From Alphaproteobacteria bacterium (lineage in GTDB: Bacteria; Pseudomonadota; Alphaproteobacteria; Thalassobaculales; Thalassobaculaceae), in the NCBI GenBank assembly GCA_022822665.1, contig JAJEAR010000025.1, positions 1 to 64,000 of the forward strand: a stretch of 64,000 nucleotides of DNA, written 5' to 3'. Both the position numbers and the translations under genes were made by a program. Position 1 is the stretch's first letter. Each line of letters starts with the position of its first letter. A model generated the notes under the pieces. The model did no database searches. It saw only the letters and a list, made by a program, of their open reading frames with translations, and had not been told where the DNA came from. Shown here one piece after another: positions 17,270 through 25,835 of this stretch.

Positions 17270-19951
17270 ATGTCCGCTGCCACACTCCCGGATACCCGTC
17301 GCACGCTGACCGCGGGCGGCAAGCCATACGACTACTACAGCCTTGAAGCGATGGCAGAAGCCGGTCACCCCGGAATCCGCTCACTGCCATACTCACTCAA
17401 GATCCTGCTCGAGAACCTTCTTCGTCACATGGGTGCGCGCGGTGTGACCGCCGATGACGCCATTGCGCTCGCGGAATGGACCCGGGAACGTCGATCCTCG
17501 CGTGAGATTTCCTACCGGCCGGCACGGGTGCTGATGCAGGACTTCACCGGGGTCCCCGCCGTGGTGGACCTTGCGGCAATGCGTGACGCCATGGAAGCCA
17601 TGGGCGGCGCGCCGGAGAAGATCAACCCGCTCTCGCCGGTCGACCTCGTCATCGATCACTCGGTGATGGTCGACAGTTTCGGGTCGGCCGACAGTTTCCG
17701 GCGCAACGTCGAGCTTGAGTTCGAGCGCAACGGGGAACGCTATGAGTTCCTGCGCTGGGGTCAGGAGGCGTTCTCCAACTTCCGGGTGGTTCCGCCGGGA
17801 ACCGGGATCTGCCACCAGGTCAACCTCGAGTACCTGTCGCAGACGGTCTGGACCCGGGACGACGCGGGCCGGACGCTCGCCTACCCCGATACCGTGGTCG
17901 GAACCGACAGCCACACCACCATGGTCAACGGGCTCGCGGTGCTCGGCTGGGGTGTCGGCGGCATCGAGGCCGAAGCGGTGATGCTGGGTCAGCCTACCTC
18001 GATGCTGATCCCGGAGGTGGTCGGGTTCCGGCTGTCGGGCCAGTTGCCGGAGGGAGCGACCGCGACCGACCTGGTGCTGACCGTCACCCAGATGCTGCGT
18101 GCCCACGGGGTGGTCGGCAAGTTCGTGGAATTCTACGGACCGGGCCTCGATCACCTCTCGCTCGCCGACCGTGCGACCATCTCGAACATGGCGCCAGAGT
18201 ATGGTGCCACCTGCGGGTTCTTCCCGATCGACGCCGAGACCATTTCCTACCTCAGGTTCACCGGCCGGGACGAGGAGCGGATCGCGCTGGTCGAGGCCTA
18301 CGCCCGGGCGCAGGGCATGTGGCGGGAACCGTCGACGCCGGACCCGGTGTTTACCGACACGCTGTCACTTGACCTCGGAACGGTCGTGCCCTCGCTTGCA
18401 GGACCGAAACGGCCGCAGGACCGGGTGCTGCTGTCGCAGGCGTCAAGCGAGTTTGCACGGGCCTGTACCGAGATGGGCCGGAAGAAGATCACCAGCGTGC
18501 CGGTGAGCGGTGCCGACTACGAACTCGCCGACGGACACGTGGTCATCGCCGCAATCACCAGCTGCACCAACACCTCGAACCCGTCGGTCCTGGTCGCCGC
18601 CGGCCTGGTTGCCCGCAATGCCAACGCCCGGGGGCTCACGGTCAAACCCTGGGTTAAGACGTCGCTCGCACCCGGCTCCCAGGTGGTTACCGGCTACCTC
18701 GAGGCGGCCGGACTGCAGAAGGAGCTCGATACCCTCGGCTTCAACCTCGTCGGCTACGGGTGCACCACCTGCATCGGCAACTCGGGTCCGCTGCCACCGC
18801 CCATCGCCGATGCCGTGGAGGGCGGCGACCTCATCGTCGCCTCCGTGCTCTCCGGCAACCGCAATTTCGAGGGCCGCGTCAGCCCGCACGCCAGGGCCAA
18901 TTACCTGGCCTCGCCGCCACTCGTGGTTGCCTACGCGCTTGCCGGCACCATGACACGCGACCTGTATGCGGAACCGCTGGGCGAGGACGAGGACGGCACC
19001 CCGGTCTATCTGCGCGATATCTGGCCCTCGAACCAGGAGATCGCCGATGTCATGCGCGAGTGCCTGTCGCGCGAGATGTACCAGTCGCGCTACGCGGACG
19101 TGTTCCGCGGTCCGGAGGAATGGCGCGCCGTGCGTGCGGCCGGTTCCCTTACCTACCAGTGGAACGCCGGTTCGACCTATGTGCAGAACCCGCCGTACTT
19201 CGAGGGGATGGAGACGACGCCAGCCCCGGTCACCGACCTCATCGGCGCCCGGCCGCTGGCCTTCCTGGGCGACTCGATCACGACCGACCACATTTCCCCC
19301 GCCGGCTCGATCCGCCAGGACGGTCCGGCCGGCGACTACCTGATGGAACGCCAGGTCCGTCCGTTCGATTTCAACTCCTACGGAGCGCGGCGCGGAAACC
19401 ACGAGATCATGATGCGCGGGACCTTTGCCAACATCCGTCTGCGCAACGAGCTCGCACCGGAAACCACCGGCGGGTTCACCCGCCACCGGCCGAGCGGCGA
19501 CGTGATGGACATCTACTCTGCCGCCATGCGCTACCAGGAAGAACAGGTGCCGCTGATCGTGATCGGCGGGCGCGAGTACGGCACCGGCTCGTCGCGTGAC
19601 TGGGCCGCGAAGGGAACCAGGCTGCTCGGGATCAGGGCGGTGATCGTCGAGAGCTTCGAGCGGATCCACCGCTCGAACCTGGTGGGTATGGGCGTGCTGC
19701 CATTGCAGTTCACCAACGGCGATACCCGCACCTCGCTGGGCCTGCGCGGTGACGAGACCTTCGACATCATCGGGATCGCTGACGGTCTGGCACCAGGCAA
19801 GGAACTCGTGTGCCGGATTCACCCGGCCGACGGCAGCGACATGCGCGAGATCAGGGTGCTGTGCCGGATCGATACCGCCGACGAGGTCGACTACTACCGC
19901 CACGGCGGCATCCTGCAGTACGTGCTCCGCGACATGCTGGAGGCGGCGTAG
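17270..19951 (+). CDS. acnA: Aconitate hydratase A
   Basis: An 893-aa aconitase of the AcnA/IRP type, interconverting citrate and isocitrate in the TCA cycle. The three [4Fe-4S] cysteines are in place: SCTNTSNP (Cys about 431) and [13 protein letters not shown] (Cys about 497 and 500). They match the spacing of E. coli AcnA. The [11 protein letters not shown] segment, the [13 protein letters not shown] swivel-domain entry and the [10 protein letters not shown] loop are all present. The ATG at 17270 is preceded by GGAACGGAG and starts [11 protein letters not shown]; the frame is open far upstream without family similarity. It is a single-gene unit followed by a strong hairpin. Confidence 0.97.
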   Translation: MSAATLPDTRRTLTAGGKPYDYYSLEAMAEAGHPGIRSLPYSLKILLENLLRHMGARGVTADDAIALAEWTRERRSSREISYRPARVLMQDFTGVPAVVDLAAMRDAMEAMGGAPEKINPLSPVDLVIDHSVMVDSFGSADSFRRNVELEFERNGERYEFLRWGQEAFSNFRVVPPGTGICHQVNLEYLSQTVWTRDDAGRTLAYPDTVVGTDSHTTMVNGLAVLGWGVGGIEAEAVMLGQPTSMLIPEVVGFRLSGQLPEGATATDLVLTVTQMLRAHGVVGKFVEFYGPGLDHLSLADRATISNMAPEYGATCGFFPIDAETISYLRFTGRDEERIALVEAYARAQGMWREPSTPDPVFTDTLSLDLGTVVPSLAGPKRPQDRVLLSQASSEFARACTEMGRKKITSVPVSGADYELADGHVVIAAITSCTNTSNPSVLVAAGLVARNANARGLTVKPWVKTSLAPGSQVVTGYLEAAGLQKELDTLGFNLVGYGCTTCIGNSGPLPPPIADAVEGGDLIVASVLSGNRNFEGRVSPHARANYLASPPLVVAYALAGTMTRDLYAEPLGEDEDGTPVYLRDIWPSNQEIADVMRECLSREMYQSRYADVFRGPEEWRAVRAAGSLTYQWNAGSTYVQNPPYFEGMETTPAPVTDLIGARPLAFLGDSITTDHISPAGSIRQDGPAGDYLMERQVRPFDFNSYGARRGNHEIMMRGTFANIRLRNELAPETTGGFTRHRPSGDVMDIYSAAMRYQEEQVPLIVIGGREYGTGSSRDWAAKGTRLLGIRAVIVESFERIHRSNLVGMGVLPLQFTNGDTRTSLGLRGDETFDIIGIADGLAPGKELVCRIHPADGSDMREIRVLCRIDTADEVDYYRHGGILQYVLRDMLEAA

Positions 19952-19981
19952 GGTTCCCAGGGTCTCACTCACACCGGCCAC

Positions 19982-20013
19982 CTCCCGGTCCGCGGATCCC
20001 TGCGGACCGGGAG
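19982..20013 (+). terminator. GC-rich hairpin after acnA
   Basis: A perfect 12-bp stem CTCCCGGTCCGC / GCGGACCGGGAG encloses an 8-base loop 31 bases after the acnA stop. There is no T tract, so it may be a weak intrinsic terminator or an mRNA 3'-end stabiliser. Confidence 0.5.
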
Positions 20014-20023
20014 ACCGGTAGCG

Positions 20024-20052
20024 TTGACCAGGAGATACCGCCGGCGTACAAG
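20024..20052 (+). promoter_or_regulatory. Candidate sigma-70-type promoter for map
   Basis: TTGACC at 20024-20029 and TACAAG at 20047-20052 are 17 bases apart, just after the acnA hairpin and about 40 bases before the map start. The -35 match is good and the -10 match moderate. Confidence 0.4.
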
Positions 20053-20093
20053 TCCGCGTCCGCCGCACGCACTGACACCGGGCAGGGACATCC

Positions 20094-20888
20094 ATGCCGG
20101 ACACTGCCATCAAGATCCATTCTCCGGGCGACTTCGACGGCATGCGGCGGGCCGGGCGCCTCGCGGCAGAAACCCTGGACTTCATCACTCCACACGTCCG
20201 CACCGGCGTGACCACCGAAGAGCTCGACCGACTGTGCCACCGGTTCATCTGCGACCACGGCGCGGTCCCGGCCCCGCTGAACTACCGGGGCTATCCGAAG
20301 TCGATCTGCACCTCGCTCAACCACGTTGTCTGCCATGGCATTCCCGGGCCCAGGGCGCTTCGCGACGGCGACATCCTCAACATCGATGTCACCGTGATCC
20401 TGGACGGGTGGCATGGCGACACCAGCCGGATGTTCACGGTGGGCACCGTGCCGGTGAAGGCCGCGAAACTGATCGACGTCACCCACGAGTGCCTTGAACG
20501 GGGCATTGCTGCCGTGCGGCCCGGCGCCCGGTTCGGCGACATCGGCCACACCATTCAGAGCCACGCCGAGGCACAGCGGTGTTCCGTGGTGCGTGATTTC
20601 TGCGGCCATGGACTCGGGCGCACCTTCCACGCCGAGCCCCACGTGATGCACTACGGAACCGCAGGTACCGGCCCCGAGATGCGCGAGGGCATGTTCTTCA
20701 CCATCGAGCCGATGATCAATGCCGGCCGGCACGCGGTGAAGCTCCTGTCCGATGGCTGGACCGCTGTCACCCGCGACCGCTCGCTGTCAGCCCAGTTCGA
20801 ACACACCGTCGCCGTGACCGAGAACGGCCACGAGGTGTTTACGCGTTCACCCGGAGGGCTCGAAAAACCGCCCTACCGGCCGGCCTGA
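20094..20888 (+). CDS. map: Type I methionine aminopeptidase
   Basis: A 264-aa enzyme that removes initiator methionine from nascent proteins. All metal ligands of the pita-bread fold are visible: Asp98 (NIDVTV), Asp109 (HGDTSRMF), His172 (CGHGLG), Glu205 (FTIEPM) and Glu236 (QFEHTV). The catalytic histidines His81 and His179 are also present. Length is typical for the type Ia/Ib core without an extra zinc finger. A candidate promoter lies in the acnA-map gap, so it need not depend on acnA read-through. Confidence 0.96.
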   Translation: MPDTAIKIHSPGDFDGMRRAGRLAAETLDFITPHVRTGVTTEELDRLCHRFICDHGAVPAPLNYRGYPKSICTSLNHVVCHGIPGPRALRDGDILNIDVTVILDGWHGDTSRMFTVGTVPVKAAKLIDVTHECLERGIAAVRPGARFGDIGHTIQSHAEAQRCSVVRDFCGHGLGRTFHAEPHVMHYGTAGTGPEMREGMFFTIEPMINAGRHAVKLLSDGWTAVTRDRSLSAQFEHTVAVTENGHEVFTRSPGGLEKPPYRPA

Positions 20889-20899
20889 CCGACAAGGCC

Positions 20900-21886
20900 T
20901 CAGATCCGGATCACCGCCCGTCCGCGCACGTCGCCCGCGAGGATGCGCCGGCCCAGCACCGGAAGCTCGTCAAGGGTATGGACCGTGACCATGCCCTCGA
21001 GCCGTTCGGGCTCCATGTCCCGGGCGAGCCGGCTCCAGGCCTCGCGTCGGGGCCCTGCCGGGCACATGACCGAGTCGATCCCGATCAGCGAAACGCCCCT
21101 GAGCAGGAACGGCAGCACCGTGGTCTCGAGCCGGTTGCCGCCGGCCAGCCCCACGGCCGCAACCGATCCGCCGTACGCGATGCGGGTGAGCAGGTTGGCA
21201 AGCGTGACGCCGCCGACGGAGTCGATCGCGGCGGCAAACTGCTCGCGTGCGAGAGGGCGTTCGGGCCGGGCGGAAAGTTCCGCCCGGTCGATGATCGTGG
21301 TCGCGCCAAGTTGCTCAAGGTACGGGGCGAGTTCGGGCCGGCCGGTGGAGGCCGCCACCCGGTATCCCAGCCGTGCGAGCACCGTCGTGGCCACACTTCC
21401 GACACCACCGGCCGCACCGGTGACCAGGACCTCGCCGGCGTCCGGTTCGAGACCGTGCTCCTCGAGCGCGATGATCGCGAGCATGGCGGTAAACCCGGCG
21501 GTGCCGAGAGCCATGGTATCCTGCATCGAGAACGAGCCAGGAACCGGAACCAGCCAGTCGCCGTGCACCCGAGCCTTCTCGGCGTAGCCGCCCCAGCGGG
21601 TTTCCCCGACCCGCCATCCGGTCAGCACCACCTCGTCACCGGGCTCCCATTCGGGATGTGAGGACTGCTCGACGACGCCGGCAAGGTCGATGCCGGGAAC
21701 GTGCGGATAGGTGCGGACCAGCCGCCCTATCCCGCCCAGGATCATGCCGTCCTTGTAGTTCAGCGTCGAACACGCAACCCGGACCAGGACATCGCCGTCC
21801 GGCAGATCCTCTTCGCTGACGGTCTCGACGGCGGCGGAGACACCTTCATCTCCCTCGCGCAGCACGAGTGCGCGGAATCCCGACAT
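20900..21886 (-). CDS. acuI: YhdH/AcuI-type NADPH-dependent acrylyl-CoA reductase-like protein
   Basis: A 328-aa zinc-free medium-chain reductase. CSTLNYKDGMI near the N-terminus and the nucleotide-binding GAAGGVGS segment at about 155-165 match the YhdH/AcuI family. The later SVMCPAGPRREAW stretch also matches. AcuI reduces acryloyl-CoA to propionyl-CoA with NADPH, important in DMSP or 3-hydroxypropionate breakdown. It lies 27 bases after a thiolase on the same strand, so the two may be co-transcribed. General quinone-oxidoreductase activity remains an alternative. Confidence 0.8.
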   Translation of the reverse strand: MSGFRALVLREGDEGVSAAVETVSEEDLPDGDVLVRVACSTLNYKDGMILGGIGRLVRTYPHVPGIDLAGVVEQSSHPEWEPGDEVVLTGWRVGETRWGGYAEKARVHGDWLVPVPGSFSMQDTMALGTAGFTAMLAIIALEEHGLEPDAGEVLVTGAAGGVGSVATTVLARLGYRVAASTGRPELAPYLEQLGATTIIDRAELSARPERPLAREQFAAAIDSVGGVTLANLLTRIAYGGSVAAVGLAGGNRLETTVLPFLLRGVSLIGIDSVMCPAGPRREAWSRLARDMEPERLEGMVTVHTLDELPVLGRRILAGDVRGRAVIRI

Positions 21887-21913
21887 GTCAGGCCTCCGAT
21901 ATGGTCGAGAGGT

Positions 21914-23080
21914 TCAGCGCAGCGGCTCGAGGATCGACACGTAGTTGGCGACTGCAACACCCCCCATGTTGAAGATGCCGCCGAGCGTGGCGCCGGGGAC
22001 CTGCATGTCTCCCGCCTCGCCGCGCAGCTGCATCGAGGTGAGCACGTGCATGGACACCCCGGTGGCGCCGATCGGGTGGCCCTTGGACTTCAGCCCACCC
22101 GACGGGTTGACCGGAAGCCTGCCATCCCTTGCGGTCACGCCTTCCGCGATCACTTCCGCTCCCTTGCCCGGAGCGGCGAGGCCCATGGCCTCGTACTCGA
22201 GCAGCTCGGCTATGGTGAAACAGTCGTGGGTCTCGACCAGCGAAAGGTCATCGATGGCAAGTCCGGCGCTGTCCAGCGCGCTCCCCCAGGCCCGGGAACA
22301 GCCTTCGAGTTCGGTCACGTCGCGCCGCGACATCGGCAGGTAGTCATTGACCTGGGCGCGCGCGCGCAGCGCAACCGCCTTCCGGCGACCGAGCGCGGTC
22401 CCGACATCGGTGAGCACCAGGGCCGCGGCACCGTCGGACACCAGCGAACAGTCGGTGCGCTTCAGGGGGCCGGCAACGATCGGGTTGCGGTCGGAGACCT
22501 GGCGGCAAAAGTCGTAGCCAAGATCCTTGCGGATCTGGGCATAGGGATTGTCCACGCCATTGCGGTGGTTCTTCGCCGCGATCATGGCGAGCGCGTCGCT
22601 CTGGTCGCCGTAGCGCTGGTAGTACTGGTTGGCAATCAGCGCGAACACTCCGGCGAAACCGCCCTGGATATCCGATTCCTCCTTGAGGTAGCTCGCCGTC
22701 AGCAGCGCCTCTCCGACCAGGTGGCCGGGAAGGTCGGTCATCTTCTCGACTCCGACCACCAGCACCACCCGTCCGCGCCGCGCCTCCAGGAAGTCGGCTC
22801 CCTGGTGCACGGCAGCACTGCCGGTCGCACATGCGTTCTCGACCCGGGTCGCCGGCTTGAAACGGAAGTCCTCGGACGCCTGCAGCACCAGGCTGGAGGT
22901 GAAGGCCTGCGGCGACAGGGCGCCGCCGAAGTGACCGAGGAAGATCGCGTCGACATCGCACGGAGCAAACCCGGCGTCGGCCACCGCATCCGCCGCCACC
23001 CTGGTGATCAGGCTCTCGACATCCTCGTTCTCGTGCTTGCCGAACGGCAGGTGGGACCAGCCAACAATACAGACAGTCAT
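21914..23080 (-). CDS. Thiolase, SCP-x-like acetyl-CoA acetyltransferase
   Basis: A 388-aa thiolase. The nucleophile is Cys84 in ENACATGSAA. The second active-site region is ETHDCF, and GGLKSKGHPIGATG carries the conserved His. The short form and ENACATG context fit the SCP-x/DitF branch, which acts on branched or steroid-like acyl-CoAs or has an unknown substrate. The ATG at 23080 gives MTVCIVGWSH, the standard N-terminus; the longer frame to 23173 is not supported. It is probably in an operon with the acuI-like gene. Confidence 0.87.
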   Translation of the reverse strand: MTVCIVGWSHLPFGKHENEDVESLITRVAADAVADAGFAPCDVDAIFLGHFGGALSPQAFTSSLVLQASEDFRFKPATRVENACATGSAAVHQGADFLEARRGRVVLVVGVEKMTDLPGHLVGEALLTASYLKEESDIQGGFAGVFALIANQYYQRYGDQSDALAMIAAKNHRNGVDNPYAQIRKDLGYDFCRQVSDRNPIVAGPLKRTDCSLVSDGAAALVLTDVGTALGRRKAVALRARAQVNDYLPMSRRDVTELEGCSRAWGSALDSAGLAIDDLSLVETHDCFTIAELLEYEAMGLAAPGKGAEVIAEGVTARDGRLPVNPSGGLKSKGHPIGATGVSMHVLTSMQLRGEAGDMQVPGATLGGIFNMGGVAVANYVSILEPLR

Positions 23081-23182
23081 GGCGCTCGGGCCTCCGGGGT
23101 AGCGGTGGAACGGTCGGTTCCGCCGACGCGGGAACAGGGGGTCAAGCCTGCGCCGGCAGACGCCGGCGGTCAAGCCGCCGGA

Positions 23183-23665
23183 CTACTGCAGCCTGTCGGG
23201 CAGTTCCTCGATCGCCTCGTCGATCAGCCGGGTGCGGGTTTCCGGCGTCATGGTCTCCCGGATCAGGTGACCGGCCGCATTCACGGCAAGGTCGACCGCC
23301 ATGGCGCGGACATCCTGCAGGGCCCGCGCCTCCGCCTGCGCGATGCGGTCCAGCGCCTGGCGTTCACGCCGTTCCAGCATGGCCGTGACCGCCTCCTCGG
23401 CCTGGATCCGCAGCCGTTCGGCCTCGGCCTGGGCCTGGGCAACGATCACTCCGGCCTCGGTCTCGGCATCGCGCTGGCGGCGCCGGTAGGTAGCCAGCAC
23501 GGCCTGGGCGTCCTCGCGCAGCTTCTGAGCTTCTTCAAGCTGTCGCGCGATCTCGGCGGATCGCCGGTCGAGCATGGCGGTGATCCGTGCGGTCCCCTTC
23601 CACAGCACCAGCGCCACGAAGATGACGAACGCGATGGCAACCGCAATGTCAGCTGTGAAGCTCAT
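23183..23665 (-). CDS. atpF: ATP synthase Fo subunit b
   Basis: A 160-aa peripheral-stalk subunit. One N-terminal membrane span (about residues 5-25, IAVAIAFVIFVALVLW) is followed by a long charged helix able to form the stalk coiled coil. Its start overlaps the stop of the b' gene by ATGA. It is the last gene of the Fo operon. Confidence 0.93.
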   Translation of the reverse strand: MSFTADIAVAIAFVIFVALVLWKGTARITAMLDRRSAEIARQLEEAQKLREDAQAVLATYRRRQRDAETEAGVIVAQAQAEAERLRIQAEEAVTAMLERRERQALDRIAQAEARALQDVRAMAVDLAVNAAGHLIRETMTPETRTRLIDEAIEELPDRLQ

Positions 23666-24264
23666 GGCCGTCCGTCCTGCGCGACCGCGGCAATGGCACG
23701 GGTGACCGCGTCCTCGTCGGGACGAGAGTCGATCAGCCTCGCGACAGCCTCGACTGCCGCCTCGCTGGCCACGTCGCGTATGTTCTCAAGCGCCCCGGCG
23801 CGCGAAGCAGCGATCCGCCGCTCGGCCTCGGCCACCATTTCGGCAACCCGGGCCCGGGCCCCCTCCTCCCGTTCGGCACCCGCGCGCGACGCGGCTTCCT
23901 GCGCCTCGCGAACCGCCGCCGCTGCCCTGGCACGGGCCTCGGCGAGCAGAGCCTCGTGGTCCGCCTGCGCCTGCGCGGCTTCCGACTGCAGGGTCTGGGC
24001 CTTGTCGAGGTCGTCGGCGATCCGTTCCTGGCGTTCTTCCAGCACCTCGAAAATCCGCGGCACCGCTACCCTGGAGACCAGGACATACAGGACCGCGAAA
24101 CTGACAACGAGCCAGAAGATCTGCGACGGGTAGGTCTGGATGTCGAGCTGCGGCAGCTTGACCCCGGAGTCATCCGCCGCCCGGGCGACGCCGGACGCAA
24201 GGATGCTGCCGGCAAGCACCGCCGCCGCTCCCGCGCGCCGTGTCCCGTCAGGGCTGATCCGCAT
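23662..24264 (-). CDS. atpG: ATP synthase Fo subunit b'
   Basis: A 200-aa second b-type stalk subunit. The diagnostic PQLDIQTYPSQIFWL leads into a single membrane span, then a long helical stalk rich in Ala, Glu and Arg. An N-terminal hydrophobic stretch ending ASGVARA precedes it, as in other alphaproteobacterial b' proteins. A b/b' pair is typical of alphaproteobacteria and phototrophs. It overlaps atpF by 4 bases. Confidence 0.9.
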   Translation of the reverse strand: MRISPDGTRRAGAAAVLAGSILASGVARAADDSGVKLPQLDIQTYPSQIFWLVVSFAVLYVLVSRVAVPRIFEVLEERQERIADDLDKAQTLQSEAAQAQADHEALLAEARARAAAAVREAQEAASRAGAEREEGARARVAEMVAEAERRIAASRAGALENIRDVASEAAVEAVARLIDSRPDEDAVTRAIAAVAQDGRP

Positions 24265-24287
24265 CGTGGATCCCCTGCTCTCGACGG

Positions 24288-24512
24288 TCAGGTGAACAGG
24301 ATGAGGAACGAGATCAACAGCGCAAACAGCGCGATCGCTTCCGTCAGGGCAAAGCCGAGAATACCGATGCCGAATACCTCGCCGCGCGCCGCGGGATTGC
24401 GGGCAATGGAGGAGACCAGCGACGAAAAGATGTTGCCGATGCCGACACCGACACCGGCAAGTGCGATCACGGCGAGGCCCGCTCCGATCATCTTCGCGGC
24501 ATCAAGTTCCAT
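24288..24512 (-). CDS. atpE: ATP synthase Fo subunit c
   Basis: A 74-aa rotor-ring subunit: two membrane helices with the polar loop ARNPAARG at 37-44. The ion-binding carboxylate is Glu58 in ALTEAIALF. The residues around it do not form the known sodium-ligand set, so it is probably proton-driven. Confidence 0.95.
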   Translation of the reverse strand: MELDAAKMIGAGLAVIALAGVGVGIGNIFSSLVSSIARNPAARGEVFGIGILGFALTEAIALFALLISFLILFT

Positions 24513-24575
24513 AACGAGGATCCTTCCTTGGGATTTGCTGGGTCGTTGGGAGGGATGCCAGGCTTCCGGGCATCA

Positions 24576-25298
24576 TCAGTGCAGGTGAATCGCGTCGTGC
24601 AGGTACAGGCAGGTCAGCACGGTGAAGACATAGGCCTGCAGGAAAGCGACCAGGATCTCGAACCCGGTCAGTGCCACCAGCAGTGCGACGGGCGCCACGC
24701 CCAGCACCCCCATTAGCACCGCGAACCCCCCGAACACCTTCATCATGGTGTGACCTGCCATCATGTTGGCAAACAGGCGCACCGACAGGCTGACGGGACG
24801 CACGAAGTAGGAGATAATCTCGATCGGCACCAGAAGCGGCGCCATCACCAACGGCGTTCCCGACGGCACGAACAGGGTGAAGAAGTGCAAGCCGTGACGG
24901 ACCAGTCCGATAACGGTCACGCCCACGAAGACGGTAATTGCCATCGCGAAGGTGACGATGATCTGGCTGGTGAAGGTATAGGCGTAGGGGATCATCCCGA
25001 ACAGGTTGCCGAACAGGATGAACAGGAACAGGGTGAAGATGAACGGAAAGTAGCCGCGACCCTCGCTGCCCACGTTCTCGCGCAGCATGTTGGCGATGAA
25101 CTCGTAGGACACCTCGGCCATCGATTGCCAGCGTCCCGGCACCAGGCGGCCGCTGCGCATGCTCAGCGTCAGGAACGCGGTCACGCCGATCACCGTGATC
25201 GCCATCCACATCGAGGAGTTGGTAAACGACAGGTCAACGCCGCCGACGTGCAGCGGAACCAGCGGCTTCAGCGCAAACTGTTCGACAGGTGACGCCAC
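24576..25298 (-). CDS. atpB: ATP synthase Fo subunit a
   Basis: A 240-aa multi-span membrane protein forming the proton half-channels. The essential stator arginine is in [10 protein letters not shown], followed by AGHTMMKVF. The C-terminal segment [17 protein letters not shown] is characteristic. It lies between atpI and atpE on the same strand. Confidence 0.95.
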   Translation of the reverse strand: MASPVEQFALKPLVPLHVGGVDLSFTNSSMWMAITVIGVTAFLTLSMRSGRLVPGRWQSMAEVSYEFIANMLRENVGSEGRGYFPFIFTLFLFILFGNLFGMIPYAYTFTSQIIVTFAMAITVFVGVTVIGLVRHGLHFFTLFVPSGTPLVMAPLLVPIEIISYFVRPVSLSVRLFANMMAGHTMMKVFGGFAVLMGVLGVAPVALLVALTGFEILVAFLQAYVFTVLTCLYLHDAIHLH

Positions 25299-25311
25299 CC
25301 GGACTTCCCTT

Positions 25312-25674
25312 CTACTCGGCCCCGCGATCCGTCCCGGTCGGCTCCCGCCGGTAGCCCATGGCCATACCGAAGCCGGAGATCGCCCGGTACGCGTTCAACA
25401 TCCCGGCCGCAGCGCCGAGCATGAAGCACAGGATCAGCAGCCAGGGCGACGTGTCGAGCCAGCGATCAAGCCCGTATCCGACCAGCGCTCCGACCACGAC
25501 ACCGGCGACAAGTTCGACGCCGGTACGCATCGCCAGGCCCAGCACCCCCTTCGGCGGCCCGCCCGTCGGGCGGCTGCGACCGGACGCCGTCCGGTCCTGC
25601 CTGCCGCGCGCCGCATCGAGCCGTGCCTCCAACTCGCGCAACTCCGGCGGCGGGGTGCCATCCGTTCCTGACAT
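25312..25674 (-). CDS. atpI: AtpI-like ATP synthase assembly protein
   Basis: A 120-aa small membrane protein with a charged N-terminal half and two spans ([21 protein letters not shown] and [19 protein letters not shown]). It is first in the Fo operon, the usual place of AtpI, which helps c-ring assembly. The ATG at 25674 starts [15 protein letters not shown]; the longer frame to 25767 runs through the promoter and is rejected. Confidence 0.88.
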   Translation of the reverse strand: MSGTDGTPPPELRELEARLDAARGRQDRTASGRSRPTGGPPKGVLGLAMRTGVELVAGVVVGALVGYGLDRWLDTSPWLLILCFMLGAAAGMLNAYRAISGFGMAMGYRREPTGTDRGAE

Positions 25675-25737
25675 GTGGCCTGAGCCGACCCTCCGATCCC
25701 GGTGTCCCGTCCCGCGTCCTGCCGCGAAATCGCGGCC

Positions 25738-25767
25738 AACATAGGGAACCCTCATGGTGCCTGTCAA
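25738..25767 (-). promoter_or_regulatory. Promoter of the ATP synthase Fo operon
   Basis: On the minus strand a perfect -35 TTGACA (25767-25762) is followed after 18 bases by TATGTT (25743-25738). Transcription would begin near 25731, about 57 bases before atpI. This is the best sigma-70-type promoter visible in the window. Confidence 0.65.
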
Positions 25768-25835
25768 GCCGGAACCACTCCCGGTTCTTGCGTCACAAAC
25801 CTATGGAAACACAACGTTTTTTGAACAGCTCGCCT

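Noticed and set aside
21701..24133. Very long plus frame across acuI, thiolase and atp genes
   Set aside because: It crosses four well-supported minus-strand genes and has no domain signal.
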